Shown here: piece by piece, positions 7,914 through 14,816 of the stretch
Numbering within the stretch: the stretch's first letter is position 1
How the letters are laid out: every line of letters begins with the position of its first letter
Assembly (NCBI GenBank): GCA_020048795.1
Contig: JAIFMA010000019.1
Span: 1-14,816 of the forward strand
DNA length: 14,816 bases
Source of the DNA: Rhodoferax sp.
GTDB lineage: Bacteria; Pseudomonadota; Gammaproteobacteria; Burkholderiales; Burkholderiaceae_C
Direction: 5' to 3'
Translations under genes and position numbers: made by a program
Notes under the pieces: generated by a model
Told to the model about the DNA's origin: nothing
Databases searched by the model: none
Seen by the model: the letters and a program-made list of their open reading frames with translations, nothing else

Positions 7914-9263
7914 GTGCTTGACACCGCCGGATCGATACCAGAGCCGCGTATTTGGCAGGTTGGGGCCTTGTGCCGGGCCGTGGCCGATGCGCTACAGGCC
8001 CGTTTTAATCCGGTGCTGGTACGGGGTGAGTTGTCGGGCTTTTCCCGTGCCACCAGCGGACATTGCTATTTTTCGCTCAAGGATGCCACCGGGCAGCTAC
8101 GTTGCGCCTTGTTCAAACGCGCCGCCACCGAGCTTGATTTCTCTCCCCGGGATGGTGAATTGGTGGAAGTGCACGGCAGACTCGGGGTCTACGAGCCACG
8201 CGGCGATCTGCAATTAATTGTGGAACGGATGCGCCGCGCCGGGCTGGGCAGTCTGTTTGAGCAGTTCGTCAAGCTCAAGGTCAAACTCGAGGCCGAGGGC
8301 CTGTTTGATGTGGCGCGCAAACGTGCTTTGCCAGCCATGCCGCGTGCCATCGGCCTGGTCACCTCATTGGGTGCGGCGGCGTTGTACGATGTGGTGAGCA
8401 CCCTGCAACGTCGCGTGCCGCATATCGCGGTGGTGTTGGCACCGGCTTCCGTGCAGGGTAGCAGTGCGCCATCCGAGTTGATCAAGGCGCTATCAAGTTT
8501 GTATCTGCTAGCGCAGGTTGGAAAAGGGCTGGAGGCCAATTTTGTCTCTAAACATGGTGCAATTCACCAGCCCGGACCCCTGGCCATTGAAGTGATTCTG
8601 CTGGTGCGTGGCGGTGGTGCCATGGAAGACCTTTGGGCTTTTAACGACGAGCAACTGGCGCGTATGCTGGCGCAAAGTCCGGTGCCGGTGGTGTCCGGGG
8701 TCGGGCACGAGACTGACTTCACCATGGCCGATTTTGTGGCCGACCTGCGCGCGCCCACGCCCACTGCGGCAGCTGAACTGGTGGCGCAGCCGCGCGAGGT
8801 CTGGCTGCGCACGCTGGAGGGGCTGCAGCGCCGACTGCAAGACGGTTTGAACCGTCAACTGGATCGTCAAAACCAGCGTCTTGACCAGGTGGTCAGTCGG
8901 CTGGGCCGCCCATCATCCCGGCTGGCGGCGCAAAGTTTGCGGCTGGCCCGCTCTGGCCAGACCCTGCAAGTGGTCACGCGCCACGCCTTGCAGCGGCATC
9001 AGCAGCAACTTGACGCACTGGCTCAGCAACTGCCGCTGGCGCTGCAACGCGGACTGCGGAACCATCAACAGCGGCTGGACCGGGCGGCGCTGCGGCTGGG
9101 GTTGCTCGACCCGCAACTGGTGCTTGAGCGGGGCTACGCCTGGCTCAGCGACGAGTGCGGTGCCGCAGTGGCGAGTTGTCAGCAATTGGCCATGGGTCAG
9201 GCCATCCGGGCCACCCTTCATGACGGCACGGTTGATTTGACCGTGGTCAGCCTGCTGGGCTGA
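7914..9263 (+). CDS. xseA: Exodeoxyribonuclease VII large subunit
   Basis: A 449-residue catalytic subunit of exonuclease VII, which degrades single-stranded DNA from both ends. The N-terminal OB fold begins RIWQVGALCRAVADAL and continues through GELSGF and GHCYFSLKD. The hallmark catalytic region is LLVRGGG, EDLWAFNDE, then GVGHETDFTMADFVADLRAP followed by TPTAAAE. A long Gln, Arg and Leu-rich helical region follows. I chose the GTG at 7914 because AGGGGG lies 7 bases upstream and it fits the usual N-terminus; an in-frame TTG at 7797 would add 39 atypical residues. Between the OB side and the catalytic core, about 22 extra residues (ALSSLYLLAQVGKGLEANFV) come from a dispersed DNA repeat. The small subunit xseB is not here. 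Confidence 0.95.
   Translation: MLDTAGSIPEPRIWQVGALCRAVADALQARFNPVLVRGELSGFSRATSGHCYFSLKDATGQLRCALFKRAATELDFSPRDGELVEVHGRLGVYEPRGDLQLIVERMRRAGLGSLFEQFVKLKVKLEAEGLFDVARKRALPAMPRAIGLVTSLGAAALYDVVSTLQRRVPHIAVVLAPASVQGSSAPSELIKALSSLYLLAQVGKGLEANFVSKHGAIHQPGPLAIEVILLVRGGGAMEDLWAFNDEQLARMLAQSPVPVVSGVGHETDFTMADFVADLRAPTPTAAAELVAQPREVWLRTLEGLQRRLQDGLNRQLDRQNQRLDQVVSRLGRPSSRLAAQSLRLARSGQTLQVVTRHALQRHQQQLDALAQQLPLALQRGLRNHQQRLDRAALRLGLLDPQLVLERGYAWLSDECGAAVASCQQLAMGQAIRATLHDGTVDLTVVSLLG
8487..8552 (+). repeat. Dispersed repeat inserted in frame inside xseA
   Basis: The segment starts with GCGCTA (8487-8492), pairs with TAGCGC (8509-8514), and continues through a GGCTGGAGGCCAATTTTG tract to about 8552. 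It resembles a short repeat I associate with many Comamonadaceae genomes. The reading frame stays open throughout and yields residues absent from typical XseA proteins just before LLVRGGG. Exact ends are approximate. Confidence 0.6.
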
Positions 9264-9307
9264 AACTTCCTACAATTTGCGCCTTTGCAACTTCACACTG
9301 AGGAACC

Positions 9308-9889
9308 ATGGAACATACCCTGCCTGCCCTGCCTTTTGCCATTGATGCTCTGGCCCCCCACTATTCCAAAGAAACCCTGGAATTCCACCATGGCAAGCAC
9401 CACAACGCTTATGTGGTGAATCTGAACAACCTGCAAAAGGGCACCGAGTTCGAAGCCATGAATCTGGAATCGATTGTCAGGAAATCCAGCGGTGCCATCT
9501 ACAACAACGCCGCTCAAATCTGGAATCACACTTTTTTCTGGAACTGCATGACCCCCAGCGGTGGCGGTGAACCCACAGGCGCGCTGGCCACGGCCATTAA
9601 CGCCAAGTGGGGAAGCTACGCCGCTTTCAAAGAGGCCTTCGTCAAGTCCGCCGTTGGCAACTTTGGTTCGGGCTGGACCTGGTTGGTGAAAAAGGCCGAT
9701 GGTTCGGTGGATATTGTCAACATGGGTGCTGCTGGTACCCCGCTGACCACGGCTGACAATGCTCTGCTGACTGTCGATGTCTGGGAGCACGCCTACTACA
9801 TCGACTACCGCAACCTGCGCCAGAAGTTTGTTGAGACGTTCCTGGACAAGCTGGTGAAATGGTCTTTTGCCGAAAGCAACTTTGCCTGA
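9308..9889 (+). CDS. sodB: Superoxide dismutase (Fe type)
   Basis: A 193-residue cytoplasmic superoxide dismutase turning superoxide into oxygen and hydrogen peroxide. The metal ligands are His27 (EFHHGKHH), His74 (WNHTFFW), Asp157 and His161 (DVWEHAYYID). Gln70 in NNAAQIWNH and the AQ(x)WNHTFFW context point to the iron form rather than manganese. Length is standard and no signal peptide is present. The ATG has GAGGAA directly upstream. TACAAT at 9271-9276 is a possible -10 box in the 44-base gap after xseA, though no good -35 is seen, so sodB could be transcribed alone or by read-through from xseA. Confidence 0.97.
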   Translation: MEHTLPALPFAIDALAPHYSKETLEFHHGKHHNAYVVNLNNLQKGTEFEAMNLESIVRKSSGAIYNNAAQIWNHTFFWNCMTPSGGGEPTGALATAINAKWGSYAAFKEAFVKSAVGNFGSGWTWLVKKADGSVDIVNMGAAGTPLTTADNALLTVDVWEHAYYIDYRNLRQKFVETFLDKLVKWSFAESNFA

Positions 9890-10007
9890 CGCATCAAATG
9901 TGCCATGAAGGGATGCAGAAATCACAAATATCCCATTTCTGGCGGCACTGATGGGCGCATTGCGTCGTTGTAATCCGCTTGTTTAGCTGGGCTTTGAATA
10001 AGCAGGT

Positions 10008-10041
10008 GCCCGCAGTTGACGCTTCGGGCCCTTTGTCTTTT
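10008..10041 (+). terminator. Possible Rho-independent terminator downstream of sodB
   Basis: GCCCG (10008-10012) pairs with CGGGC (10025-10029) across a 12-base loop and is followed by CTTTGTCTTTT. The stem is short and the T tract interrupted, and it sits about 120 bases past the sodB stop, so this is tentative. Confidence 0.4.
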
Positions 10042-10337
10042 GTGGGCAACGGTACTGGGTGGTTAACGTGGGTGCATTCTGAGGCAAATCCGATAGCCAG
10101 GCGGGTGTCGGGTTGAGAAATTTGAGCTGGAACAAATCAGCGCCGTTGACTGCGTGTTGGGCCGGGTGGGATCAATAAAACCAGCATTGGCATACAAATG
10201 AACAATGTCGATGTGGCTTCGACGGATTGTGTGATTTGGTGTTGCAGATCGGTCAGGTTCATGGTGGTGGTTCCAATAGGGCTGGAAAAAATCGCCGCTG
10301 CATGCGAAGTGACATTGCCGTGTCGAAGCAGACCAGC

Positions 10338-10451
10338 ATGCCTGATCTCGCCACACTCAAAGTGTTTGCGTTGAACCTGCAGGTCGCCAATGACGAGTAC
10401 GCGCAACTGATTGCGCTGTGGAATCTGGCGTTGGCCAAGGCCAAGCGTTAA
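10338..10451 (+). pseudogene. Coding-like 37-codon stretch, possible gene remnant
   Basis: It reads MPDLATLKVFALNLQVANDE, then YAQLIALWNLALAKAKR and a stop. Third codon positions are GC-rich as in neighbouring real genes, and the residues would form a regular amphipathic helix, like the C-terminal end of a longer protein. No good Shine-Dalgarno precedes it, and the same frame upstream (to 10227) reads as non-coding. It may be the surviving 3' end of a deleted gene, or chance. I cannot name a family. Confidence 0.25.
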
Positions 10452-10488
10452 TCAAGTGCATTGCCGCATCCAACGCGTGGCATTGGGC

Positions 10489-11937
10489 TTAATAGGGCCG
10501 GAAGTTGGATCCTTTTGGCGATAAGCTGGCTGTCAATCGGGGCGCTGCTGCCCGACGTTCCATGACCGCCGGTTCATGCCGGCTGCGTAGCACCGGCGCA
10601 TCTTCCCCGGTGTTGAAAAACGCAATCGATTGCTGTAACTGTTCGGCCTGACCTGACAACTCTTCGCTGGTGGCCGCGAGCTGTTCCGAAGCCGATGCAT
10701 TTTGCTGGGTGGCCTTGGACAGTTGTCCCATAGCTCCACCAATCTGCACCACCGATTCGTTTTGCTCAGTGCTGGCCGCAGCAATTTCCTGCACCAATTT
10801 GCTGGTTTTTTGAATGCTGGGCACGATTTCGTCAAGCAGTTTGCCGGCCCGCTCGGCAGTTGAAACACTCTTGGTGGCCAGATCACCAATCTCTTTGGCA
10901 GCCTCTTGACTGCGTTCAGCCAGTTTGCGGACCTCGGCGGCAACCACAGCAAAGCCTTTTCCGTGTTCCCCTGCGCGTGCCGCTTCGATGGCCGCGTTCA
11001 GGGCGAGCAAATTGGTTTGGTAGGCAATGTCATCCACGATGCCAATCTTGGCGGCAATTTGCTTCATGGCTGCCACGGTCTGCGTGACGGCATCACCGCC
11101 GTCAACCGCTTCTTTGGAGGTCTTGGTGGCCATGCCATTGGTCAGCGTGGCATTTTCACTGTTTTGGCTGATGGAGGCTGACATGGTGTCGATCGAGGAG
11201 GTGGTCTGCTCAACGCTGGCCGCCTGTTCGCTGGCTGCCTGCGACAACGACTGAGCAGTAGCGCTGACTTGATTGGCCGCGCCTGTAAGGGCATCGCTGG
11301 CACTTCGAACTTCAGACACCGTGCTGGCGAGCTTTTCCACCGTGTTGTTGACGGCGTTTTTGAGCTGCGCAAAGTCGCCGCGGTATTGGCCATTCACGGT
11401 CTGGGTCAGGTCGCCGTTTTCCATGCCATGCAACACGCCCTGGACTTCCTGTAATGGGGTCACGATGGCATCCAGCGTGTCGTTCACGCCCTGAATGATT
11501 TTGCGGAAATCACCCTGGTGTCTTTGTGCGTCAGTGCGCGCATCCAGACGGCCCTCGACGGCTGCCGCTGACAAGGTGTTGGCATCGGCTGCCATCAGGT
11601 TGACAGCAGCGATGGCCTGGTTCAGGTTGTTTTTCAGGGTATTGAAGTCGCCCTGATAGGGCTCGGAAATGGGCATCGGAATGTCGCCCCTGGCAATGCG
11701 CTCGACACAACTTGCCGCCACGCTGAGCGGGCCAATCACCGCGTCCAGCGTATCGTTCACGCCCTGGATGATGCGAGCAAAATCGCCTTGGTGCTGACTG
11801 GCATCAGCGCGGGTAGACAAATGGCCGCTGACGGCAGATTCAACCAGCCTGTTGGCATCAGCCACCAAAGCATTCACGGCTTCGATGGCTTTGTTCAGGT
11901 TGGTCTTGAGAACGTTGAAGTCACCGTGATAGACCAC
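10489..11937 (-). CDS. 3' part of split chemotaxis receptor: di-HAMP units and signalling domain
   Basis: This is the second reading frame, 482 codons. It opens in the middle of repeat unit 1 ([20 protein letters not shown]), then holds complete units 2 and 3 and the methyl-accepting signalling domain. The hairpin contains [20 protein letters not shown], then [20 protein letters not shown] and [15 protein letters not shown], all near-universal in these receptors. Gln, Ser and Glu-rich helices on both sides carry likely methylation sites. The nominal GTG start at 11937 lacks a Shine-Dalgarno and lies inside a repeat, so independent translation is unlikely. The fragment has no membrane segment. 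Confidence 0.8.
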   Translation of the reverse strand: MVYHGDFNVLKTNLNKAIEAVNALVADANRLVESAVSGHLSTRADASQHQGDFARIIQGVNDTLDAVIGPLSVAASCVERIARGDIPMPISEPYQGDFNTLKNNLNQAIAAVNLMAADANTLSAAAVEGRLDARTDAQRHQGDFRKIIQGVNDTLDAIVTPLQEVQGVLHGMENGDLTQTVNGQYRGDFAQLKNAVNNTVEKLASTVSEVRSASDALTGAANQVSATAQSLSQAASEQAASVEQTTSSIDTMSASISQNSENATLTNGMATKTSKEAVDGGDAVTQTVAAMKQIAAKIGIVDDIAYQTNLLALNAAIEAARAGEHGKGFAVVAAEVRKLAERSQEAAKEIGDLATKSVSTAERAGKLLDEIVPSIQKTSKLVQEIAAASTEQNESVVQIGGAMGQLSKATQQNASASEQLAATSEELSGQAEQLQQSIAFFNTGEDAPVLRSRHEPAVMERRAAAPRLTASLSPKGSNFRPY

Positions 11938-12140
11938 GGTAATGGGGGAGGTATGTCGCCCTTGGAAATACGGTCAATGTAACTGGCAGCCATGTTCAGC
12001 GGACTGATGACCGCGTCCAGGGTGCCATTCACGCCTTCGACCAAGGCCCGGTAGTCGCCACGATGCAGGCCCGGGTCGGCGCGGGTTGCCAGATCACCTT
12101 GGACGGCGGCATCAGACAGGCGGCGCACGTCTTGCACCAG
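11323..12140 (-). repeat. Three tandem 273-base units encoding di-HAMP repeats
   Basis: Unit 1 is 11869-12140 (272 bases because of the deletion), unit 2 is 11596-11868 and unit 3 is 11323-11595. Each encodes two HAMP-like halves: GD(L)xxR then H(x)GD(F/Y)xx(L/I)(V/I)xGVNxTLDA, and GD(I/L) then Y(x)GDFxxLKxxxNxxI. The word NDTLDA recurs in units 2 and 3 and NGTLDA in unit 1. Similarity is also visible in the DNA, for example around 11480 and 11753, so the array probably arose by tandem duplication. Confidence 0.85.
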
Positions 12141-12968
12141 CGCCTTGACAGAATCGCTGATCCGCTTGGCAGAGGCCAGCAGGCTGGTTGTGTCGCCAGC
12201 CTTGAGTGTGTAGGTGTAGCCCAGATCGCCCGCCGCGATCTGGCTCGCCAGGTCAACGACCATCTTTGGTTCTGCACCGAGTTGACTAAAAATACTTGTG
12301 GCAATCCAAACACATGCCAAAAGAACCATGACAGCTGCCGCAGCGCCGCTTCCGAGCAACAGCACCTTGGCCTGCTCAGCCGCATTGGTGGCACCTGCTA
12401 CCTCTGCCTTGCCCACCTCTTCGTTGAGCCTGACGATCTGTTCCAGAATTGCATCGGTCTTTTCATACAGATGGTCAATGATCTCCATGTGGCGGTAGTA
12501 GTCTTTGAACAGTTCTACTTGCCGTTTTTCAACCGTGTTTTGACCCAGTGCAACGACAACTTCTGCCAACTTGGCATCGGCTGCCTTTGAAGCGTCAATC
12601 TGCTTGAGGAAGTCTCCCCACAAAGCGGCCTCTTCTTTGGTTTGGGGCAGCGGTTCATAAATCTTGAAACCTTCCTGGTATCCCTTCCAGGCACCAGCGC
12701 GGGCCGCGAGGTCGTTGACAAAGCCGGTTTGACTCTTGTACTCAAGCTCGTAAAACGCGACATGGCGGTTGATCGAGCGCAATTCTGCCAGAGACACATT
12801 CATCTTGGCCAAGCCGACGATGGACGGCAATCGCACTTCGCCAATTTCATGGGATGCCCCAACCAATTGCGACTGTGCTTTCAGTCCAACACCAATGATC
12901 GTGGCCAGCGCAACCGTGGCGACAAGCGCCAAAAGGAACAGTTTAAGTTTAAGAGACAAGTTTTTCAT
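11895..12968 (-). CDS. 5' part of split chemotaxis receptor: sensor, two membrane segments, first HAMP units
   Basis: This is the first reading frame of the split gene, about 357 residues. It starts [20 protein letters not shown] and has a periplasmic four-helix-type sensor of about 170 residues, a second membrane helix ([19 protein letters not shown]), a HAMP starting [10 protein letters not shown], and most of repeat unit 1. After GDIPP the frame shifts and about 14 unrelated residues follow before the stop. The start is uncertain: in-frame ATGs at 12989 and 13043 are also possible and none has a clear Shine-Dalgarno. Alone it would be a membrane sensor with no signalling domain. Confidence 0.8.
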   Translation of the reverse strand: MKNLSLKLKLFLLALVATVALATIIGVGLKAQSQLVGASHEIGEVRLPSIVGLAKMNVSLAELRSINRHVAFYELEYKSQTGFVNDLAARAGAWKGYQEGFKIYEPLPQTKEEAALWGDFLKQIDASKAADAKLAEVVVALGQNTVEKRQVELFKDYYRHMEIIDHLYEKTDAILEQIVRLNEEVGKAEVAGATNAAEQAKVLLLGSGAAAAVMVLLACVWIATSIFSQLGAEPKMVVDLASQIAAGDLGYTYTLKAGDTTSLLASAKRISDSVKALVQDVRRLSDAAVQGDLATRADPGLHRGDYRALVEGVNGTLDAVISPLNMAASYIDRISKGDIPPPLPWSITVTSTFSRPT

Positions 12969-13181
12969 GGGGTTGTTGCTTGATGACATATGCAGCGTTG
13001 CATTGTCCAAAGCACGGCGTGACCACTTTTTGAGGTAGATCAAACTTCACACCAATGTTCGCTTTTGTCAACGCGGTCCCCACCAAGGCCAGGCGTTCTC
13101 GAAAATACAGGGGTCAGCCCGGCGGTGCAAGTTGCCTGGATTTATCGGCCAAATCGTCCTCAATCCATTATGCAGAGTGCG

Positions 13182-13218
13182 CAGATAGCTATAGTTTTGA
13201 TTGTCAACATACTATCTG
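13182..13218. repeat. Inverted repeat, 7-base arms
   Basis: CAGATAG (13182-13188) pairs with CTATCTG (13212-13218) across 23 bases. The left arm overlaps the palindrome ATAGCTAT. The interior GCTATAGTTTTGAT recalls the short palindromic repeats inside the coding genes of this window. Confidence 0.4.
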
Positions 13219-13392
13219 TTTCTTAGGAGCCATGGAGTTCGGCCAATACACCAAGGAGGTCATTCGGGGCGAAATTCAGACGCATTTCGGTCGATTTCCC
13301 ATCGCTGGTTTGGCTGTTATTGGCAGTTTGGGGGAGATTTTCTACCCCCGATGTTGCATGGCTGAAGTTCCTTGCGAATCAGGAGCCGTTTT

Positions 13393-13466
13393 GTCATTGC
13401 GAACGAAGTGAAGCAATCCAGGCCTCCAGTCGCCATGGACTGCCATGCTGCGCTCGCAGCAACAGT
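13393..13466. repeat. Dispersed palindromic repeat (GTCATTGCGA type)
   Basis: The left half starts GTCATTGCGAACGAAGTGAA and ends GCAATCCA (13393-13420). A short spacer follows, and then a degenerate inverted half beginning TGGACTGCC at 13436 and running to about 13466. The GTCATTGCGA...GCAATCCA word is a widely dispersed intergenic repeat in many bacterial genomes. The right half is diverged here. Confidence 0.6.
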
Positions 13467-13675
13467 GCGATATTTCAAGACCTGACCCCAACACCCATGC
13501 TTTGCATCAGGTGCTGTTGGCACTCTCACCCCCTGAGGTGATCGAGATCGAAGCTCAAATAGTCAATGGTCATGTGAACTTCGCGTTACCGGCGCGTGCC
13601 TGGGTAAACCCGGATTTTCGGAATTCGGTGAGGTGTATTCAGTCTTGGCTAGACTCGGCGTTTTCGGAGAAAAAC

Positions 13676-14767
13676 ATGACCGTGTCCCAACAATCCGTGC
13701 TTGATGCCCTCAAAACCGTGCTCGACCCCAATACCGGTGTTGATTTTGTGTCGGCCCGTGCTATCAAGAACCTGACGCTCAGCGACGGCGATGTTGCTTT
13801 TGACGTGGAGCTTGGCTATCCCGCCAAGAGCCAGATCGCCGCCTTTCGCAAAAGCCTGATTGAGGCTGCCAAGGCTGTTGCCGGCGTGGCCAATGTGTCG
13901 GTCAACGTGACCGTCAAGATCGTGCCGCACGCGGTGCAGCGCGGTGTGGCGCTGCTGCCCGGCGTGAAAAACATCGTGGCGGTGGCCTCCGGCAAGGGCG
14001 GGGTTGGCAAAAGCACCACTGCTGTCAACCTGGCGCTGGCGCTCGCCGCCGAGGGCGCACGCGTCGGTCTGCTCGATGCCGACATTTATGGCCCAAGCAT
14101 CCCGATGATGATGGGCATCGATGGCAAACCTGAGAGCAGTGACGGCCAGACCATGGAGCCGATGGAAAACTACGGCGTGCAGGTGATGTCGATCGGTTTT
14201 CTGGTGCCCGGCGATGAGGCCATGATCTGGCGCGGCCCGATGGCCACCCAGGCGCTGGAGCAGTTGTTGCGCCAGACCAACTGGAAAGACCTCGACTATC
14301 TGGTGGTGGACATGCCCCCCGGCACCGGCGACATCCAGCTCACACTGAGCCAGCGTGTGCCGATGACCGGTGCGGTGATCGTTACCACACCGCAAGACAT
14401 CGCCCTGCTCGATGCCAAAAAGGGCATCAAGATGTTTGAGAAGGTCAGCGTGCCCATTCTGGGCATTGTGGAAAACATGGCGGTGCATGTGTGCAGCAAC
14501 TGCGGCCATGTGGAGCATATTTTTGGTGCCGATGGTGGCAAGAAGATGGCCGCCGAGTACCGGATGGATTACCTCGGTGCCCTGCCGCTGGCGATGCAAA
14601 TTCGCCTGCAGGCTGACAGCGGTCACCCCAGCGTGGTAGCCGACCCCGACGGTGAGGTGGCGGGCCTGTACAAGGCGGTGGCACGCAAGGTGGCGCTGGC
14701 GATTGCCGTGAAAAACAAGGACTTCTCGTCCAAATTCCCGTCCATCAAGATTTCCAAAGAAACCTGA
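13676..14767 (+). CDS. apbC: Mrp/ApbC-family iron-sulfur cluster carrier ATPase
   Basis: A 363-residue cytoplasmic P-loop protein that binds and transfers iron-sulfur clusters. The N-terminal DUF59/MIP18 domain spans about residues 5-80. The deviant Walker A is SGKGGVGKST at 106-114, followed by LLDADIYGPS and the Walker B-like VVDMPPGTGD. The cluster-binding Cys pair is Cys273 and Cys276 in HVCSNCGH. I chose the ATG at 13676 because GGAG lies 6 bases upstream and the family length matches; the frame extends upstream to 13445, but through an intergenic repeat. It is separated from the divergent chemotaxis gene by about 630 bases, so it has its own promoter. Confidence 0.96.
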   Translation: MTVSQQSVLDALKTVLDPNTGVDFVSARAIKNLTLSDGDVAFDVELGYPAKSQIAAFRKSLIEAAKAVAGVANVSVNVTVKIVPHAVQRGVALLPGVKNIVAVASGKGGVGKSTTAVNLALALAAEGARVGLLDADIYGPSIPMMMGIDGKPESSDGQTMEPMENYGVQVMSIGFLVPGDEAMIWRGPMATQALEQLLRQTNWKDLDYLVVDMPPGTGDIQLTLSQRVPMTGAVIVTTPQDIALLDAKKGIKMFEKVSVPILGIVENMAVHVCSNCGHVEHIFGADGGKKMAAEYRMDYLGALPLAMQIRLQADSGHPSVVADPDGEVAGLYKAVARKVALAIAVKNKDFSSKFPSIKISKET

Positions 14768-14770
14768 ACC

Positions 14771-14797
14771 CGGCACGACTGCCGTCGCGTGGTGCCG
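14771..14797 (+). terminator. Possible hairpin downstream of apbC
   Basis: CGGCAC (14771-14776) and GTGCCG (14792-14797) form a 6-base stem with a 15-base loop, starting 3 bases after the apbC stop. No T tract follows directly; a CTTTTT run appears only at the window edge. ATGAGCATTTCC from 14800 could equally be the start of another gene, so terminator function is uncertain. Confidence 0.3.
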
Positions 14798-14816
14798 TCA
14801 TGAGCATTTCCTTTTT

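Larger units (their letters stand above)
9890..10488. other. Intergenic region between sodB and the chemotaxis gene
   Basis: About 600 bases with no recognisable full gene. It holds interleaved inverted repeats just after sodB (9910-9940), a possible terminator (10008-10041) and a 37-codon stretch with coding-like composition (10338-10451). Minus-strand frames at about 10063-10444 have no family resemblance that I can see and overlap each other. Confidence 0.5.
10489..12968 (-). pseudogene. Methyl-accepting chemotaxis protein with poly-HAMP array, split by a one-base frameshift
   Basis: Restoring one base in the G5 tract at 11944-11948 (C5 on the coding strand) gives a continuous protein of about 826 residues. 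Its order is: TM1 (about 10-28), a helical periplasmic sensor (about 29-200), TM2 (about 202-225), a canonical HAMP (about 226-279), three tandem 91-residue di-HAMP units (about 278-551), and a cytoplasmic signalling hairpin whose tip reads [20 protein letters not shown]. The C-terminal tail has no NWETF-like tether. The protein would sense a periplasmic ligand and control CheA. As given, translation of the first part ends at 11895, before the signalling domain. The indel may be a sequencing error, a true mutation or a phase-variable tract. Confidence 0.75.
13044..13675. other. Repeat-rich intergenic region between the chemotaxis gene and apbC
   Basis: About 630 bases with no convincing gene. 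It contains an inverted repeat at 13182-13218, a dispersed palindromic repeat at 13393-13466, and an inverted pair GGGGTCAG (13110-13117) and CTGACCCC (13482-13489). An open frame upstream of and in frame with apbC (from 13445) runs through the repeat and reads as non-coding. Promoters for the two divergent genes should lie here, but I cannot place them securely. Confidence 0.5.

Noticed and set aside
10063..10444. Overlapping minus-strand frames between sodB and the chemotaxis gene
   Set aside because: Three frames overlap one another with no recognisable motif and no clear ribosome binding site.
13231..13411. Possible 60-codon gene starting MEFGQYTKEVIRGE on the plus strand
   Set aside because: AGGAG is present, but only 2 bases from the ATG. 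The last residues are encoded by the dispersed repeat and no family is recognisable, so there is not enough support.
13445..13675. 77-residue N-terminal extension of ApbC
   Set aside because: It runs through a dispersed repeat, and the ATG at 13676 has a good Shine-Dalgarno and gives the usual family length of 363 residues.
13649..14776. 375-residue His-rich minus-strand frame opposite apbC
   Set aside because: It is the mirror of the apbC codon pattern; the His-rich composition is typical of antisense frames in GC-rich genes.

Overview
The window looks like a chromosomal segment of a betaproteobacterium, most likely a member of the Comamonadaceae (Rhodoferax/Polaromonas-like). The reasons are the gene order exbB-exbD-lpxK-Trm112-kdsB-adk, lexA transcribed divergently from an asparaginase gene, protein sequences typical of Burkholderiales, and short dispersed repeats inserted in frame inside coding genes. 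This assignment rests on recognition of families and was not checked by a search. Nearly everything is core-genome material; no new defence, mobile or biosynthetic system is visible.

Layout. (1) 1-144: one end of an IS3-family insertion sequence, cut by the window edge, with the start of transposase OrfA on the minus strand. (2) 187-1194 minus: a D-2-hydroxyacid dehydrogenase. (3) 1315-2413 minus: lexA followed by a small conserved-looking gene of unknown function. Upstream of lexA are two tandem SOS boxes (2492-2526), which end only 17 bases before the divergent asparaginase gene (2544-3536 plus). (4) 3528-7543 minus: an envelope and housekeeping cluster read in the order exbB, exbD, lpxK, Trm112-family gene, kdsB, adk, with a possible 33-residue exported peptide gene after adk. 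ExbB and ExbD are a proton-driven inner-membrane motor pair. LpxK makes lipid A, KdsB activates Kdo for attachment to lipid A, and Adk is adenylate kinase. (5) 7544-7913: a divergent control region holding two DnaA-box-like sites and a 14-base perfect palindrome. (6) 7914-9263 plus: xseA, the exonuclease VII large subunit, with a repeat-derived in-frame insertion. (7) 9308-9889 plus: iron superoxide dismutase sodB. (8) 9890-10488: no convincing gene, apart from a short coding-like stretch. (9) 10489-12968 minus: a large methyl-accepting chemotaxis protein with three tandem 91-residue di-HAMP units, split by a one-base frameshift in a G tract at 11944-11948. (10) 13044-13675: a repeat-rich intergenic region. 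(11) 13676-14767 plus: apbC/mrp, an iron-sulfur cluster carrier ATPase.

The points most worth a second look are the poly-HAMP receptor and its frameshift, the SOS boxes shared by lexA and an asparaginase gene, and the family of short palindromic repeats that lie in reading frame in xseA, kdsB, the asparaginase gene and lpxK.
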